Positions 1-14,322 of a stretch of DNA of 64,000 bases are shown here, piece after piece (the first letter of the stretch is position 1; every line of letters starts with the position of its first letter). The notes beneath the pieces were generated by a model that worked only from the letters and a program-made list of their open reading frames with translations, had not been told where the DNA came from and did no database searches. This DNA is from Cycas panzhihuaensis. Its lineage: Eukaryota; Cycadophyta. Location: positions 149,551,741 through 149,615,740 of the forward strand of contig CM041465.1 in the NCBI GenBank assembly GCA_023213395.1, given 5' to 3'. Both the position numbers and the translations under genes were made by a program.

Positions 1-515
1 ATATATGTAATTTTTATTATCTATACTCAGTAATTTTCTGATGAAATATATACTTATGCTTTCCCATTATGTGTGATGAAATAAAAGTGGTCATAACAAT
101 CCTTATAGAAGAATATTTTCATATTTTATATTTTGATATACTTTACATTCATCGACATAATTTTTAGTATCACTCTCCATTCATTTCTAAAACAATAATT
201 ACCTTATTTGGCAATAGGTCTTATAGAGTGTAGTATGTCCTATGGTAGGTATTATATATCCTCCTTTCAAAATTTGTTTTTACAATTTAGATTCATGTCC
301 TAGATAGATATGAGCTTTATACCATAAAATATCATTATTTCATTCAAATTTTTCTTAAAATTCTTTTTTGATATTAATAATTAGCTAATTAATTTTAGGA
401 TCCTTATCATATTTAGCTCGTATGTCACTTAGCTAATGAAGATTGATAATTATAATTACCTAAAGTAAAAACTCCTTATCTCATTAAAATAGGATGTAAA
501 TAACTACATTTATCT
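1..515 (-). pseudogene. Gypsy-alpha integrase N-terminal (zinc-binding) fragment
   Basis: On the minus strand, broken frames give a Ty3/gypsy integrase zinc-binding region: a block like GHTTLYKTYCQIR followed by YVDECKVYQ. In the family this region carries an HHCC set; the last Cys is read here as Tyr. Several stops and frameshifts are present, so it is dead. The copy runs off the left edge of the window. It is the 3' part of the old gypsy element whose RNase H lies at 8,302-8,622, directly on the other side of Copia-1. Seen: motif order and strand. Inferred: that it belongs to the same copy. Confidence 0.6.
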
Positions 516-882
516 TATTGGCTTCGAGGTACAGAGCGAAAGGATTTCAAGTACATAAACATCATCTTGAAGTGAAAATATTAAATTGTGAATGTAAATG
601 GTAGTGTTAAAAAACACCAGGGAGGTATTCTCCACCTATAAATAAATAAATTTAGGGAGGCGGCAAGTGCCTCAACCTAACTAATGTTAAAATTCAAAAA
701 ATGAATAAAATATTAATCTAATAATTGAATATCTTACCTAAGGTGGTTGTGGTAGCTCCTTGTTAGCTACTAATGGTTGTTTGGTGATACTAAGTGGCTT
801 GAGGTGACCTTGGGAGGCTCAAGGTGGTATTGAGGGGCCTAAAGTGCTCACATGCACTTGCAAATTGGGTATTATCCCAACA
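516..882 (-). repeat. 3' LTR of Copia-1
   Basis: Matches 7,935-8,301 along its length: both begin (plus strand) near GGCTTCGAGGTA or AGCTTCGAGGTA and end in GGTATTATCCCAACA. The terminal TG has become TA at 516-517. Differences from the partner are mostly transitions. Confidence 0.88.
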
Positions 883-3800
883 TTCTTCCCCATAATGACC
901 AATATATATAACTCCCAACTTGTCTCTGAATTTCTGAAATTTGATCTTACCCAAAACTTTAGTAAAGATGTCCACTACTTAATCTTCAGTGCTACAGTAT
1001 GCCAATTCAATCTCTCTTACTTGTACTAGATCTCGAATAAAATGGTATTGCATCTTAATATGTTTCATTCTTTCATGAAATATCAAATTCTTTGTCATTT
1101 ATATTATACTATAATTAATATACCAAATTCTTGTAGGCCCTTTTTGTCTTAGTTGAAAGTCTTGCAATAGTATTCTCAAATAAACAGTTTCATATGCATG
1201 GGTGACTGCTACTTTATATCCTACTTTAGTTGTAGATAGAGAGACTGTATTTTGTTTCACAGTGGTCCAAGCTATAGTGACTAAACCTATACTAAATATG
1301 TAACCTGAAGTTGATTTTCTATCGTCGATGTCACTTGCCTAATCTGAATCTATATAGCCTGTCAACTGAAAATTTGACAAAGCTTTATAATATAGACCAT
1401 ATTTTGAATTGCCTTTAAGATAATGTAGAATTTTTTTGGCTGCTTGCCAATGAATAGTCTTTGGGTCTTACATGAATCTAGATACAACACTTACTGAATG
1501 CATTATGTCTAGTTGAGGGGATGTCAAGTAAATCAAACTGCTAATTAACTGTCTATAGAGTGTAGGATCAATAGGTATAGAGTCATCTAGTTTGGAAAGC
1601 TTGATTCCTATTTCAGCTGGAATTACTAATGATTTGCAATCGATCATTCTAAACTTTTGTAGTAGATCTAGGGTATATTTCCTTTGGGATACCATTTTTA
1701 TCCTACCATACATCTAAACCTAAGAAGTAATGCATTAATTCTAAATTTGTAATTTCAAATTCCTTACACATGGCATCTTTAAAGTTTTACAAAATATGGG
1801 AGTCATTTCTAGTGTAGACAAGTTCATCTACATAGAGTCCCATAATTAGAATAGAATCTCCCTTAATTTTGATATAGAGATTTGGATCTAATTGAGACCT
1901 TTCAAAGCCTTGATCTCTAAAATATTTGTTAACTTAGGAATACCAAGCCTTGGGTTCTTATTTCAAACCATAAAGTGCCTTTTTGAGTTTGTACACTTTG
2001 TTTTCTTCACCCTTGAATTCAAAATTGATGGGTTAAGAGATGTAGATGTCCTCTTTAATGTAGCCATTGGGGAAAGTACTTTTGACATCCATTTGATAAA
2101 CTTTCCATCCCATTTGAGCTACCAGACTCATCATCATGCAAACTATTTCCATTTATGCAATAAGAGTAAATGTCTCATTGTAATCAATGCCTTCTCTTTT
2201 GGTATAACCTTTGGCAACCAATCTAACTTTATATTTATCAATTGATCCGTTAGAGAAGAACTTGGTTTTATAGATCTATTTAATGCCAATTGCTCTTTTA
2301 TTGGGAGGTAAGTTAACTAGTTCCCAAGTATTATTCTTAATAATGGAGTGATATTCATCTTCGATTGCCTTTCTCCAAGAAGCATGTGTATTGGCCTCAT
2401 CAAAGGTTTGAGGCTTATGGGACTCCAAAACTTTACTCATGAGGGAAAAGTTTACCCCATATGAGCGAGTGGATCTTTGATTGATATCCAAAATGTTGTC
2501 CATATCATGATTCCTTTAAACCCATTTCAGAAGACTTTGTGGTGGAGGTTAGGAAGAGGTTCCCTCCCTACTTGGTTCATATTTTGACTTGGTGGAGGTG
2601 TCAAAATTGATCATTACTTCTTTCCTCTTTTCTTGATGATCATGATAACAAGTATCTTCCTAAAACTTTACATCTCTACTTACAATGGCCTTCTTTAACT
2701 TAGGATCATAGACTTTGTATGATTTAAAAGTTTCACTATAACTAAGAAATAGGCACTTGATACTATGGTCATCCAATTTAGATCTCCTTTAGTTAGGTAC
2801 ATGTACATAAGCTAAGTACGCAAAAACTCTTAAATGATGTCTGTTTGGATTGTAGTCTATCCAAGCTTCTTTAGGTGTTTTCCACCTTAGGGCTTTGGTG
2901 GTGCACCTATTGAGGAGATAAACGAATGTATGGACTACTTTCACCTAAAACTCATGTCCTAAATTTTTGTCTTTCAACATGTACCTCGCCATTTCTATAA
3001 TAGTGAGATTTTTCCTTTCTACTGCACTATTTTGTTATGGGGTGTAGCGATTTGTGAGTTACCTTCTTATCCCATGATGCATACAGTATGCTTTAAATTC
3101 ATTAGAGATAAATTCTCCCCCATTGTCAGATCTTAGTGAGAGATATTTATACCCACTTTATCACTTCATAAAGGTTTTGAAGTCAACAAATTATTGGAAG
3201 GCATCTGATTTGAACTTGAGGAAGAATACCCACATCTTCCTAGTGTAGTCATCAATGAATGTAATGAAATAGCATGCACCTACTAATGAGGGGACATCCA
3301 TAGGGTTGTAGATATCTGCATAGACTAGTTGAAGTGGTCTAGTTGCCTGATAGCTATAATCTGGAAAATTTTCCTTGTGTTGTTTTCCAAGTAGGCATCC
3401 GTCACATATGGTTTTGTTGACTTCAATGTTAGGCAATCCATTAACCATGTCCATTCTTTTTATTAAGGCCAAACTACTATAATTGAGGTGTCCAAATCTC
3501 CTATGCCATAAGTCACTATCCAATTTAATTATGGTTCTTAAGGCATAAATATCTGATAGAGTAAGGCCAAGTTTGAAAAGTCTATCTTTTGTTATTTTGC
3601 CTTTTGTAATAATTGTCTTATTTTTCCTTTTATCTTTAATTGTATATTCGCCATTATAAAAAATAACCTTATAATCCTGATCCATCATCTACCCTACTGA
3701 TAATAGATTTTTCTTCAAGGTAAGAATATATAGTACATCATCGTGGTGTCTATACTCTTCTATATCTATCATGAGAGCTATATTGCCTCTACCAACTAAT

Positions 3801-3960
3801 TCATGGGATGTGTCATCGTTGAACATTATTGAACCTCTTTTGCTTTTATCTAAGGTATGGAATAAATACTCCTTATGAGTTATATGAGTGGAGCAACTTG
3901 AATTAATATACCATCTATCGTCTTCTTCTTCTTTGGCATTAAAACTAGATAGGAAAAGTC
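883..3960 (-). pseudogene. Copia-1 pol (integrase, RT, RNase H), broken
   Basis: Reading right to left: the gag-pre-integrase HHCC region (LWHRRFGHLNYSSL ... CDGCLLGKQH, in the frame 3,191-3,688), an integrase core with SDNGGEF near 3,110-3,130, the domain linker, RT with its catalytic box at 1,823-1,834, and the RNase H end (DIFTKVLGKIKFQKF) just right of the 3' LTR. The RT box reads YVDE instead of YVDD, so the second catalytic Asp is lost. Many in-frame stops and shifts confirm a dead gene. In a live copia element this polyprotein would supply protease, integrase, RT and RNase H for cDNA synthesis in virus-like particles. Confidence 0.85.
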
Positions 3961-5082
3961 TGTTATTATCCCTTATCTCAATTGTGGTATTTGTACTACC
4001 TTTTGTGGGTGGTCCATGTTTTGAAAAACATTTGTCTTCTGTATGACCACTACAATGATAATAGGTGTAGTATAGTGTCTCTCTTTTTCAATAGCTTAGA
4101 TTTTAACTTTGTGGATGGGTTCTTTCAATGTAGGATGATCTCCCATTTTTCTCATAATGGTGGACTTGATTATCCCTTTATCTATTGCCGTAATAATCTT
4201 GATTTGACCTTATAGCTTGAACATTTCCTTAGCAATTTGGGTAACATGAATGTGCCTCAGGTTGTTTCTTCTAATTTTGATACCTAAGAGGATTAACATT
4301 TTGTTGGTTTTCTCCTTATCTCCTTTGGTAAGGAGCTTAATATTTAGGTGGATCTTAATGCATATCCCTTTTAGGATTTCTATCCCTTCTCTTAGGAGGT
4401 GATTCTCTAGATTTTGATGTACCCGCTTGAGAATGAGATTGGATTCTGGCCTTGGTAGAAAAGACATGCTCAATGGATTCATTTGCATTTTGTTATTCTT
4501 CGACTGACTTGACATGGCACTTATTTGTTCCACCTTAAGGGTGCTTAGATCTTTGGAAATTCCTATGCATGTCATTACCATTTTAAACCTTCTTATGGCA
4601 CCTACACATCTCAAAATTCTTTCCACTACTCTTTGCTCTATTAATATATCTCTAAGTGATCTCATCTGGTTAACTATGTCTTGCACCTTAGTCATGAAGT
4701 CCATCATAGATTCTGTTGGCATCATTTGCAAGTTTTCAAATTTGCTTCTTAGGTTTTGAAGCTTATAAGATGTAGCTCTTTTATAAATTAATTGTAGAGT
4801 ATCCCATGCTTCCTTTGACTTTGTTGACTCACTAACTTGTAGGAAAATATAATCTTTTAATGCACAGAAGATAAGAGCAAAAACTTCATTATCCTTTTAA
4901 ACATTTTCTTTATAAGCTGCCTTTTCAACATTAGTGGCATTCTAACCTAACTCACTATAACCTATTCCTATAGTCTCCCACATGTCATTAGTGATAAGGA
5001 TAGGTCTCATCCTCCTAATTTATTTTAGAAAGTTATTACCATCAAATTTGGGAATTATCATATTTTTAAAGTTCATTGCCAT
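3961..5082 (-). pseudogene. Copia-1 gag, broken
   Basis: The start is chosen at ATG 5,082 (MAMNF...), followed by the usual copia gag opening IIPKFDGNNF and MWETIGIGY. The central UBN2-type gag stretch is visible at 4,210-4,731 (FMTKVQDIVNQMRSL, QRVVERILRCVG, ISKDLSTLKVEQ). The C-terminal zinc knuckle near 4,020-4,075 is reduced: CSGHTEDKC is legible but the first Cys and the normal spacing are missing. Stops and frameshifts interrupt it. In the family, Gag forms the particle shell and binds RNA. Confidence 0.8.
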
Positions 5083-7916
5083 TTCTTAGTTAAGTTAAAA
5101 AAAAAAACTATAAATAAAGTAAAGTTTTCCAAAGGTTTGATTTTAAAAATTTACCCAAGAAGTAATGTTTAAAGTTTTTTCCAAGGTTTTACAAGTGTCT
5201 TAGTCCCCAGTGAGGCTTCTAGGCTCTAAGTCTAATGGTCTATATGGGAAACCTTCAGTTGTTATCCTATCCAGTGGCACCTACCTACAAGTGGAAAAAC
5301 AAGGACCCAATATATTGGTATGTGAGATCTAAGCTCGATATACTTTAGTACATGGGTTACTACAAAGTTGTTACACCCCTTTGAATTGTTAGTCCACCTG
5401 TGCTAGACTTATGCCTAACGACAAATATAGTGGTGAAGGTTTTACTAACTAAGGTACTCACCCACTCTAGGTCTAGCCTTAGTCTCTAAACTCCAAAAAG
5501 AATAAGTTCTCCACCTCAGCCTGCCACTAAATATACCTTATAGCCAATGAATTTCCTTATCCAATATGAGTAGGCCAATTGGCATGTTCATGGTGGTAAC
5601 TTCATGGGTCCTAACTGTTCCCCTTGTAAGGCTAGAAGAAAATGTGGTAAATTTAGAAAATTATCTTTCTTAATATGAAAGTAAATTTTAGTTAAATGTG
5701 GTCTTGGTTAATATTTCTAGGATTCCTTTTATTCAAGAAATAAAATAAAATAAAATAGGTCTTTAATTAAGATAAAATATATCTCAAATATAAGTACGAT
5801 ATAAAACTTTATTAAATTATAATAAGTACAGGTAAAAGAATCAAGATACTCTTCTTCTTTTAATGAACAAAAAATAAATGCTAATATGCAATCTAATATT
5901 CTAAAATCGAGATACTCTTGTAGAATTAAAGTAAGAAAATATATGTACTTATCTAAAGTGATGGACTAAAATAGTAGAATCCTTAATCTTTTAGAATATA
6001 TGAATGAACTTTAAAATAAAACCTAATCAATAGGCCTTGTAACTATGCTTTTGTAAATTTCAAGTTGAAGAAAGAATAAAGCTTTTGATAAAGCAAGGAA
6101 ACTCCTTGACTAATATGCCACTTAATGTTAAAGATAATAATATTGTAAATTGAATGTCAAATAGTTCCTTTATAAGAATAGAAATAAGCTAGGTGAATCT
6201 TGTAATTTTAAGAAGAAACAATGCTTGAAATGATAAGAGGTACCAAAAAAATAGTTTATATTTGAATGATAATGAAAATGATAAAATAAAAGTTAAGGTA
6301 AATGGTACCAATTTAATGTATTACTCCACTTAGGCTTCTTGATCTTTAAGAAATTGAAATTGATGCTAGTGGTTACAAATAACTTGTAATCTTTATGAAA
6401 AACCAATAAATAACTCCAAGAAACTAATTAGTAGTAGATTATACTCAAGTAAAATTAATTTAAATGAAAAAATGCTAAAAAATATTATGAAATGTGCTTG
6501 TTTAGGGCTGAACTAAAGCTTTAACTTGAGAGTAGTTTAAAGTCCTATAAAATAATATCAAAATGAGATGAGACTAATTCTAACATAAAGAGTTTGAAAA
6601 TGCTTTCTGACACTTCTTATGATTTTAAAATCAAAGTTAAAATGGTCAAGTTATTGAGAAAATGATGAATAGACCTATTTAAGGCAAGTGAAATAAGTAC
6701 TAAAAAAAATGTTTACTTTGGCTAATTCAAACACAACTAAAATAGATTCAAATTAGACAAAAGATAATACCACCCTAAAGATCTATGAAATATGGTTCCA
6801 ACAAGACTAGTTTCACAAAAAACTGATGCTCCAGGAGAAAGTTATAGTGAAAAATATAAGAGGCCCTCTTTATGTATTAACGAAATGAAATTTTAAAAGA
6901 AAATGAATGAGCCCCTTTAGTTTGAAGGAGCACGATCACATGGGAGCCAAAAAAACCACCAGCTTAGCTATGAAAGGAGCTCTGGAACTTAAATCTTATA
7001 TAATATGATTAATAACTTTAAAGTCAAAGGGAATTAAAAAGAACTTATAAATTTTCATGTCCACCTCTTAACTAACAAAACCAACATGGTTACGTGGGTT
7101 TGAGGAGACTGGGGGCTAAGCAGACGGGGGATAACTCCCTTTACTTACTTAGATTTCAAATGGGAAATAAAAAGGAATTAAATTTTTATAACCTTTATAA
7201 ATGAAATATAAAACAAAGGTATGAAATTACGTTATGATCATCATTACACAACCTATGCAGAGGAGAATCAAGTGAAAATAGAGGCAAATAGCGCTAAAAC
7301 TCAATCTAAATAATCGATCTTCAAATGCAGAGAGGGGGTGCTTCAATTCTTCAAGCAGATTGATATAAAACGATGGAAATAAAGTGATTTTTATGCTTAA
7401 ACCTTGATAAATAACATCTTTGCATAGAGGAGGTTTCATGTGAGGAACAAAGGACAAACAAAGGTAAGATTTTGATTAATCCATTTGATATAACACATAG
7501 AGAGGAGAGTGCCTATAGTATGCATAAGATAGACTTTAATTGTGTTGAGAACTAAGTGTAGATTAAGAGTAAACGATGGCAAAAATGGGCAATTATCCAA
7601 GATTAAATTGAGGAACAACATACTCAAGTGGATCAATCTTCATAAATGGATTCAAACTAGGCACATTACTCCACTTAGGTGGATTCAGAGGGGGTACCTA
7701 AGCGATATAGACTCAATCCAGAGAGAAATATAATTTTTTTTTCTTTTAATAAAGAAACATTAAGAAAATGATGAACAACAAGGGTGAGGAGGCACACGTA
7801 ATTTAAACTCTCTACAGGAGATACTATTTCTCACCAAACTTTGAGGGTAGCTAGTTATCCTAAATAGTAAGGCACTGGTAAAATTTCATTCCAAACAATT
7901 GCTTGTAGGCTTAGAA
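5083..7916 (-). other. Very long untranslated leader of Copia-1
   Basis: About 2.8 kb lies between the primer binding site and the gag ATG, and I recognise no protein motif in it on either strand. The short open frames at 7,227-7,733 overlap one another on both strands and look like chance. Copia leaders are normally a few hundred bases or less, so this is either an unusual leader or an undetected insertion. Confidence 0.55.
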
Positions 7917-7932
7917 CCTGGTTCTGATACCA
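7917..7932 (-). other. Primer binding site of Copia-1
   Basis: The minus strand reads TGGTATCAGAACCAGG two bases inside the 5' LTR, one change from the usual plant initiator-Met tRNA site (TGGTATCAGAGC). It fixes the orientation of the element. Confidence 0.88.
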
Positions 7933-7934
7933 AA

Positions 7935-8301
7935 TGTTAGCTTCGAGGTATAGAGTGGAAGGATTATAAGTATATAAACATCATCTTAAAGTGAAAATAA
8001 TAATTTTTGAATGTAAATGGTAGTGTTAAAAAACACCAGGGAGGTATTCCCCACCTATAAATAGATAAATTTAGGGAGGTGACAAGCGCCTTAACCTGAT
8101 TAGCATTAAAATTCAAAAAATGAATAAAATATTAAGCAAATAATTGAATATCTTAACTAAAGTAGTCATGGCAGCTCCTTGTGAGCTACTAATGGTTGTT
8201 TGGTGATACTAGGTGGCCTAAGGTGACCTTAGGAGGCTCAAGCTAGCATTAAGGGGCCCAAGGTACTCACATATGCTTGTTAATTAGGTATTATCCCAAC
8301 A
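7935..8301 (-). repeat. 5' LTR of Copia-1
   Basis: A 367-bp LTR beginning TGTTAGCTTCGAGG and ending CCCAACA on the plus strand; it pairs with 516-882 and abuts the primer binding site. Confidence 0.9.
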
Positions 8302-8622
8302 TGTCTTCCCCTTTTTATATAATATTTCAAAGGCATGTATTTATAACTTACTAACCTATTTTTGTTGTTCAAGTGATAAACCTTATTGTTTGAAGAAACA
8401 TTAAAGACTATTATAGTTTGCTTTAACAAGAAACTTATAAGTAAATAAATACTGATGTCATTTATGTAAGGCATTAATGATTACCCACATTTCTTTATCA
8501 TATGTATTTTTAATACTTTCTCAATCAATTAATCTTGGACTTTCATATGCAATGAGGTATACATATTACATTAGGACTACTTGAATGTCTATTCTTGATT
8601 TGTCACATTCTATTATGAAAGT
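8302..8622 (-). pseudogene. Gypsy-alpha RNase H fragment
   Basis: One minus-strand frame, with a few stops, gives a gypsy RNase H: FIIECDKS (usually F.VECDAS), IAYESPRL, TYDKEMWVIINALHK, then HQYLFTYKFLVKANYNSL. It ends in a KKGK-like stretch just before Copia-1. The RT part of the same relic lies at 17,618 onward, on the far side of Copia-3, so this short strip is host sequence left between two insertions. Confidence 0.72.
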
Positions 8623-9027
8623 TATTGGAAATATGCAAGAATCAGAGTAATTACTAATATGTAAATAAAATTAGTAACTCAAACACAATTACACAAGTGA
8701 TTTATAAGAAATAATTTTGTATTAGATAATAAATGAATATAATGTCTTACAATCTAATATCCTCATATCAATGCATCATTTCAATCACTACAGACTAAAT
8801 CCATTGACAAGAGTAAGACCACTTCTCATATTAATGAGAGTGTGGGTAAATAATAGAGTAAAAAAGCAAGGAAACAACAAGGTACAAACCATGAGTGCTC
8901 TTATATATAAGAGATTACAACTTGTATATGCTCAAATATGAAAGAAGAGAATATAAAGTATAACTCATAAGAGGACCTACCTAATGTGACTCATCGAGTA
9001 ACTCAAAGAATAAGTAGGAATTAGACA
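8623..9027 (-). repeat. 3' LTR of Copia-3
   Basis: Aligns over its length with 17,211-17,617. Shared blocks include ACTCAAACACAATT, TCAATGCATCA, AATGAGAGTGT and CTCAAAGAATAAGTA. Confidence 0.85.
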
Positions 9028-9300
9028 TTATTTTTAGCAGCCTCTCATAATATGTAATCCACTATCTTTTATGAATAATAGTCTTCTAAGCCTCTCGAAC
9101 TTCTCATGACTCAATGCCTTAGTGAGAATGTTAAGAAGTTGATCCTTAGTTAGACAACATACTAACTCAACTATCTTGCACTATACTTACTCCTATATAA
9201 AATGATATGATTCACATTTAATAAACCAAGAAGTAATGAAGGATATGATTAGAGTAGAATTCAAAATACTGATCATATACTCAATAGGAAACAAATAAGT
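9028..9300 (-). pseudogene. Copia-3 RNase H C-terminal remnant
   Basis: The minus strand next to the 3' LTR reads TKDQLLNILTKALSHEKFE and RLRRLL, the standard end of copia RNase H (usually DQLADIFTKALS...F..LR). The upstream residues ESYHFI and KIVELVCC also fit. This shows Copia-3 descends from a coding copia element. Stops are present. Confidence 0.72.
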
Positions 9301-10322
9301 AAGTGCTAATCGATACTCCCTAAATTCTTTTTTTTTCTTTTATTTATTTCTTATAGTATCTACCATGAATTTGAAGTTTTCCCTTGAAGATACGTGATGA
9401 ATTCATTAACAACAAAAAGCCCAATGATAGCCAATGCTTCTTTTTCATGAGCTTCCTAGTCTTCAACATCCATGTTGATCATAGTTGGAGTGATTGGAGT
9501 AGATCTGGTTATATCCAAAGTGGAGATAATAACAGGTTTCAACTCTTTCCCTTCTTACATAACTCTTGCTATCAAGTTTGTGTGCATCCAATAAGATATA
9601 TTTGATAATGTTTATACTAAACATGATGATGATTAATGCAAAAATCAAGACTACAAGTATGAGTTTATAGAAAGACTCAAATGTCCATAAGGTTTATTTA
9701 TAATTGCAGACTTATAGAATGAAAGTACAACTAAAAATAAGAAGCTAGTAATTGGAATCACTAAAAATGGATAATAAATGAGTGAGTTATAAAGTTTAGC
9801 CCCTTTTTAGAGTTTAAACCCCTTACACCATATGTCTAATGGCTTAAAACAAAGGTTATAAACTTTAAAATAGATTAAAATATACTTTAATATCACTAAA
9901 ACATTAGTGAAAAGGAAAATTAAAGAAAAGATCAAATTAGTATTGAAAATTTTTAACATGTTGTAGCCACCAATGCCAAAATGTTGACTGTGCAACTTTA
10001 TTGAGAACTTTTAATTAATTATGATCAAAAGCAAAGTGATTCATCTCATCTAAAGGTAAAAACTAGTCAATATCAAGCTGATATACACATTTATAGTGAA
10101 ATAATAGAGAGAAAAGTAGTTAAATTTTGTGCATTTAGAGCTAAAAATGGTGTTTAGAGAGTTTTCCTCTTCTTTAGCTTTCTAAAGTAGATTCTAACAA
10201 AAATAACTCAATTGAAAAGGAAGAAATCAATGCCAAAACAACCTTAAATGTGCTGGCAACAAACCCCTGAGTGAAAATCCTATAGAAAATAGAGATTTTA
10301 AGTGATCAATATTGCCAAAAAT
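9301..10322 (-). other. AT-rich interior of Copia-3, no gene recognised
   Basis: About 1 kb with only short overlapping frames on both strands and no motif I can name. It holds a poly-T/pyrimidine stretch near 9,327-9,348. It continues across Copia-2 into 17,034-17,193. Confidence 0.6.
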
Positions 10323-10650
10323 TATTAGAGTGGAATTATATCCATTTACCCAACTAATGTAAATGAGGTGTTAGTTTATGTACATATATGATGTAATATT
10401 ATGATGTTATTTAGGCTAGAAGATGTAATGTCATATGTAATTATTTGGGACACTTATGGATCTATAAATAAGGATCCAAAGTCCATTATAACTATGACAG
10501 ATTTATAACAATATAATAATATAATTCAGTGGTGTGATTTTACTACAAGGTTTTACATCTCAAATTTATCCCTATGTGTTTGCTCATTTTGTATCTATTA
10601 TATATATAAATAATTATATATCCTATCTATATGTTTGTTATTTTTTAACA
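10323..10650 (+). repeat. 5' LTR of Copia-2
   Basis: Pairs with 16,714-17,033: shared ATGATGTAATATTATGATGT, TATGGATCTATAAATA and GGATCCAAAGTCCATT. The block GGATCTATAAATAAGGATCC holds a good TATA box (TATAAATA, 10,471-10,478). Confidence 0.88.
10471..10478 (+). promoter_or_regulatory. TATA box in the Copia-2 5' LTR
   Basis: TATAAATA inside the LTR, conserved in the 3' LTR (TCTATAAATAGGGATCC). Position in the second half of U3 and conservation between the LTRs support it as the element's own core promoter. Confidence 0.55.
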
Positions 10651-10666
10651 CGGTATTAGAGTAGAC
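10651..10666 (+). other. Primer binding site of Copia-2
   Basis: CGGTATTAGAGTAGAC directly follows the LTR end AACA. It is a decayed initiator-Met site (TGGTATCAGAGC) with transitions at three positions. Confidence 0.75.
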
Positions 10667-11767
10667 ATTCATGCATAAGTAGATGAATATTAGGCAGATT
10701 GTATTAATCATTAGTTACTAAGTATTATGGGCTCAACCCTTGAGGATTAGCTTATTCAACAATTGAAAGAGTAGCTATGGTGGTGCAATGATTATATGTA
10801 GATTCTTAGTGCCTTTTGTTATCTATTTTGCAAGGATTTATTGGTCTTTAGAGGTGTGCAGAGGAGTGTAAGAGGCTATTTTATTTCATGCAAGTATCTA
10901 GGTATGAATTGAAGGCTAGTACCTCATATCTCTAAAATTGTAGCCCTTGGTTACTCAGATGCCAATGGTTGATGTGCATTTTAAATATGTGAAAGGTGCC
11001 AGAACTATTTATCCTTATTATCACTAAGTTTGTAGTAGTGAAGTGATAACATCCTAGCCTGAACGTGAAGTTAGTTAATATATTAAAGGTTGTGAGGAGT
11101 ACATTTGTCTGGGAGTAAGATGAAAAGCATATTAAAGTTGGAACCCACCATAGCTCACAAATGTTATATATTGCAGTGCAACACCAGTGAGTAAAATATA
11201 GATGCCATTTAGTTAGATATAAAACATAGGCATGTGATTTGTAGGAGATGTTGATGAAATACATTATGATGCGGAAAGTCATAGGCACCATTGTGAGAAC
11301 ATTATATCCAGTGAAGATAATGTATTCGATTGGTAGTAGTTGCAAGATATATATTCAGGTCACACTATGTGGAGAGATGGAGTAGCTTGCAACCATAGTA
11401 TGGACTTAGAAAATGTGGTAGTCATGGCAATCATGATTGGCTCAAATATTGTTAGTGAAGGCTGTGCTCATAGTAGTAGATGCCTTTTACAGTGGTGACC
11501 AACTGTAGATATATAGAGTTGCAAGTCAAGACAAAGGTAGTCGTTGGTGTTATAGCTTGCAGTGGCAGATCTGGGTAAAATGTAAATGTTGCAATCAATG
11601 AAGACATACAAATTATAGGAGATGTAGCCATGTGCAGTGCTGATATGTGTTTGTTGTAGCAGTGGGAGATATATCCACAATGCAGAGCCAAGATATGCAA
11701 GAGAGACACAAGAGAAATTTACACAACCACTATAATTTTTATGGTAATATTAAAGTGATTTTTATGA
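10667..11767 (+). other. Copia-2 leader or lost gag, no gene recognised
   Basis: About 1.1 kb between the primer site and the microsatellite. A possible start at ATGGGCTCAACCCTTGAGG (near 10,729) gives only a short, stop-filled reading that I cannot match to gag. The open frames on the minus strand (10,932-11,709) have no recognisable motif. Confidence 0.45.

Positions 11768-14322
<2,555 letters not shown>

Larger units (their letters stand above)
516..8301 (-). mobile_element. Copia-1, Ty1/copia LTR retrotransposon (decayed)
   Basis: A 7.8-kb minus-strand element with two LTRs of 367 bp each (516-882 and 7,935-8,301), a primer binding site next to the right LTR and a purine tract (GGGGAAGAA, read on the minus strand) next to the left LTR. 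The coding order from right to left is gag, gag-pre-integrase, integrase, RT and RNase H, the copia order. The flanks TATCT (511-515) and TGTCT (8,302-8,306) are a plausible target duplication with one transition. It sits between the RNase H and integrase pieces of Gypsy-alpha. Stops and frameshifts throughout make it non-autonomous. Confidence 0.88.

Noticed and set aside
8302-8311. A purine-tract-like GGGGAAGACA just outside the Copia-1 5' LTR, suggesting a tandem LTR-internal-LTR arrangement
   Set aside because: The same bases fit the end of the Gypsy-alpha RNase H reading (KKGK-like) and the TGTCT/TATCT target duplication, so they are host flank.
10932-11709. Minus-strand open frames before the microsatellite in Copia-2
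   Set aside because: No recognisable domain, antisense to the element, and composition like the surrounding AT-rich DNA.
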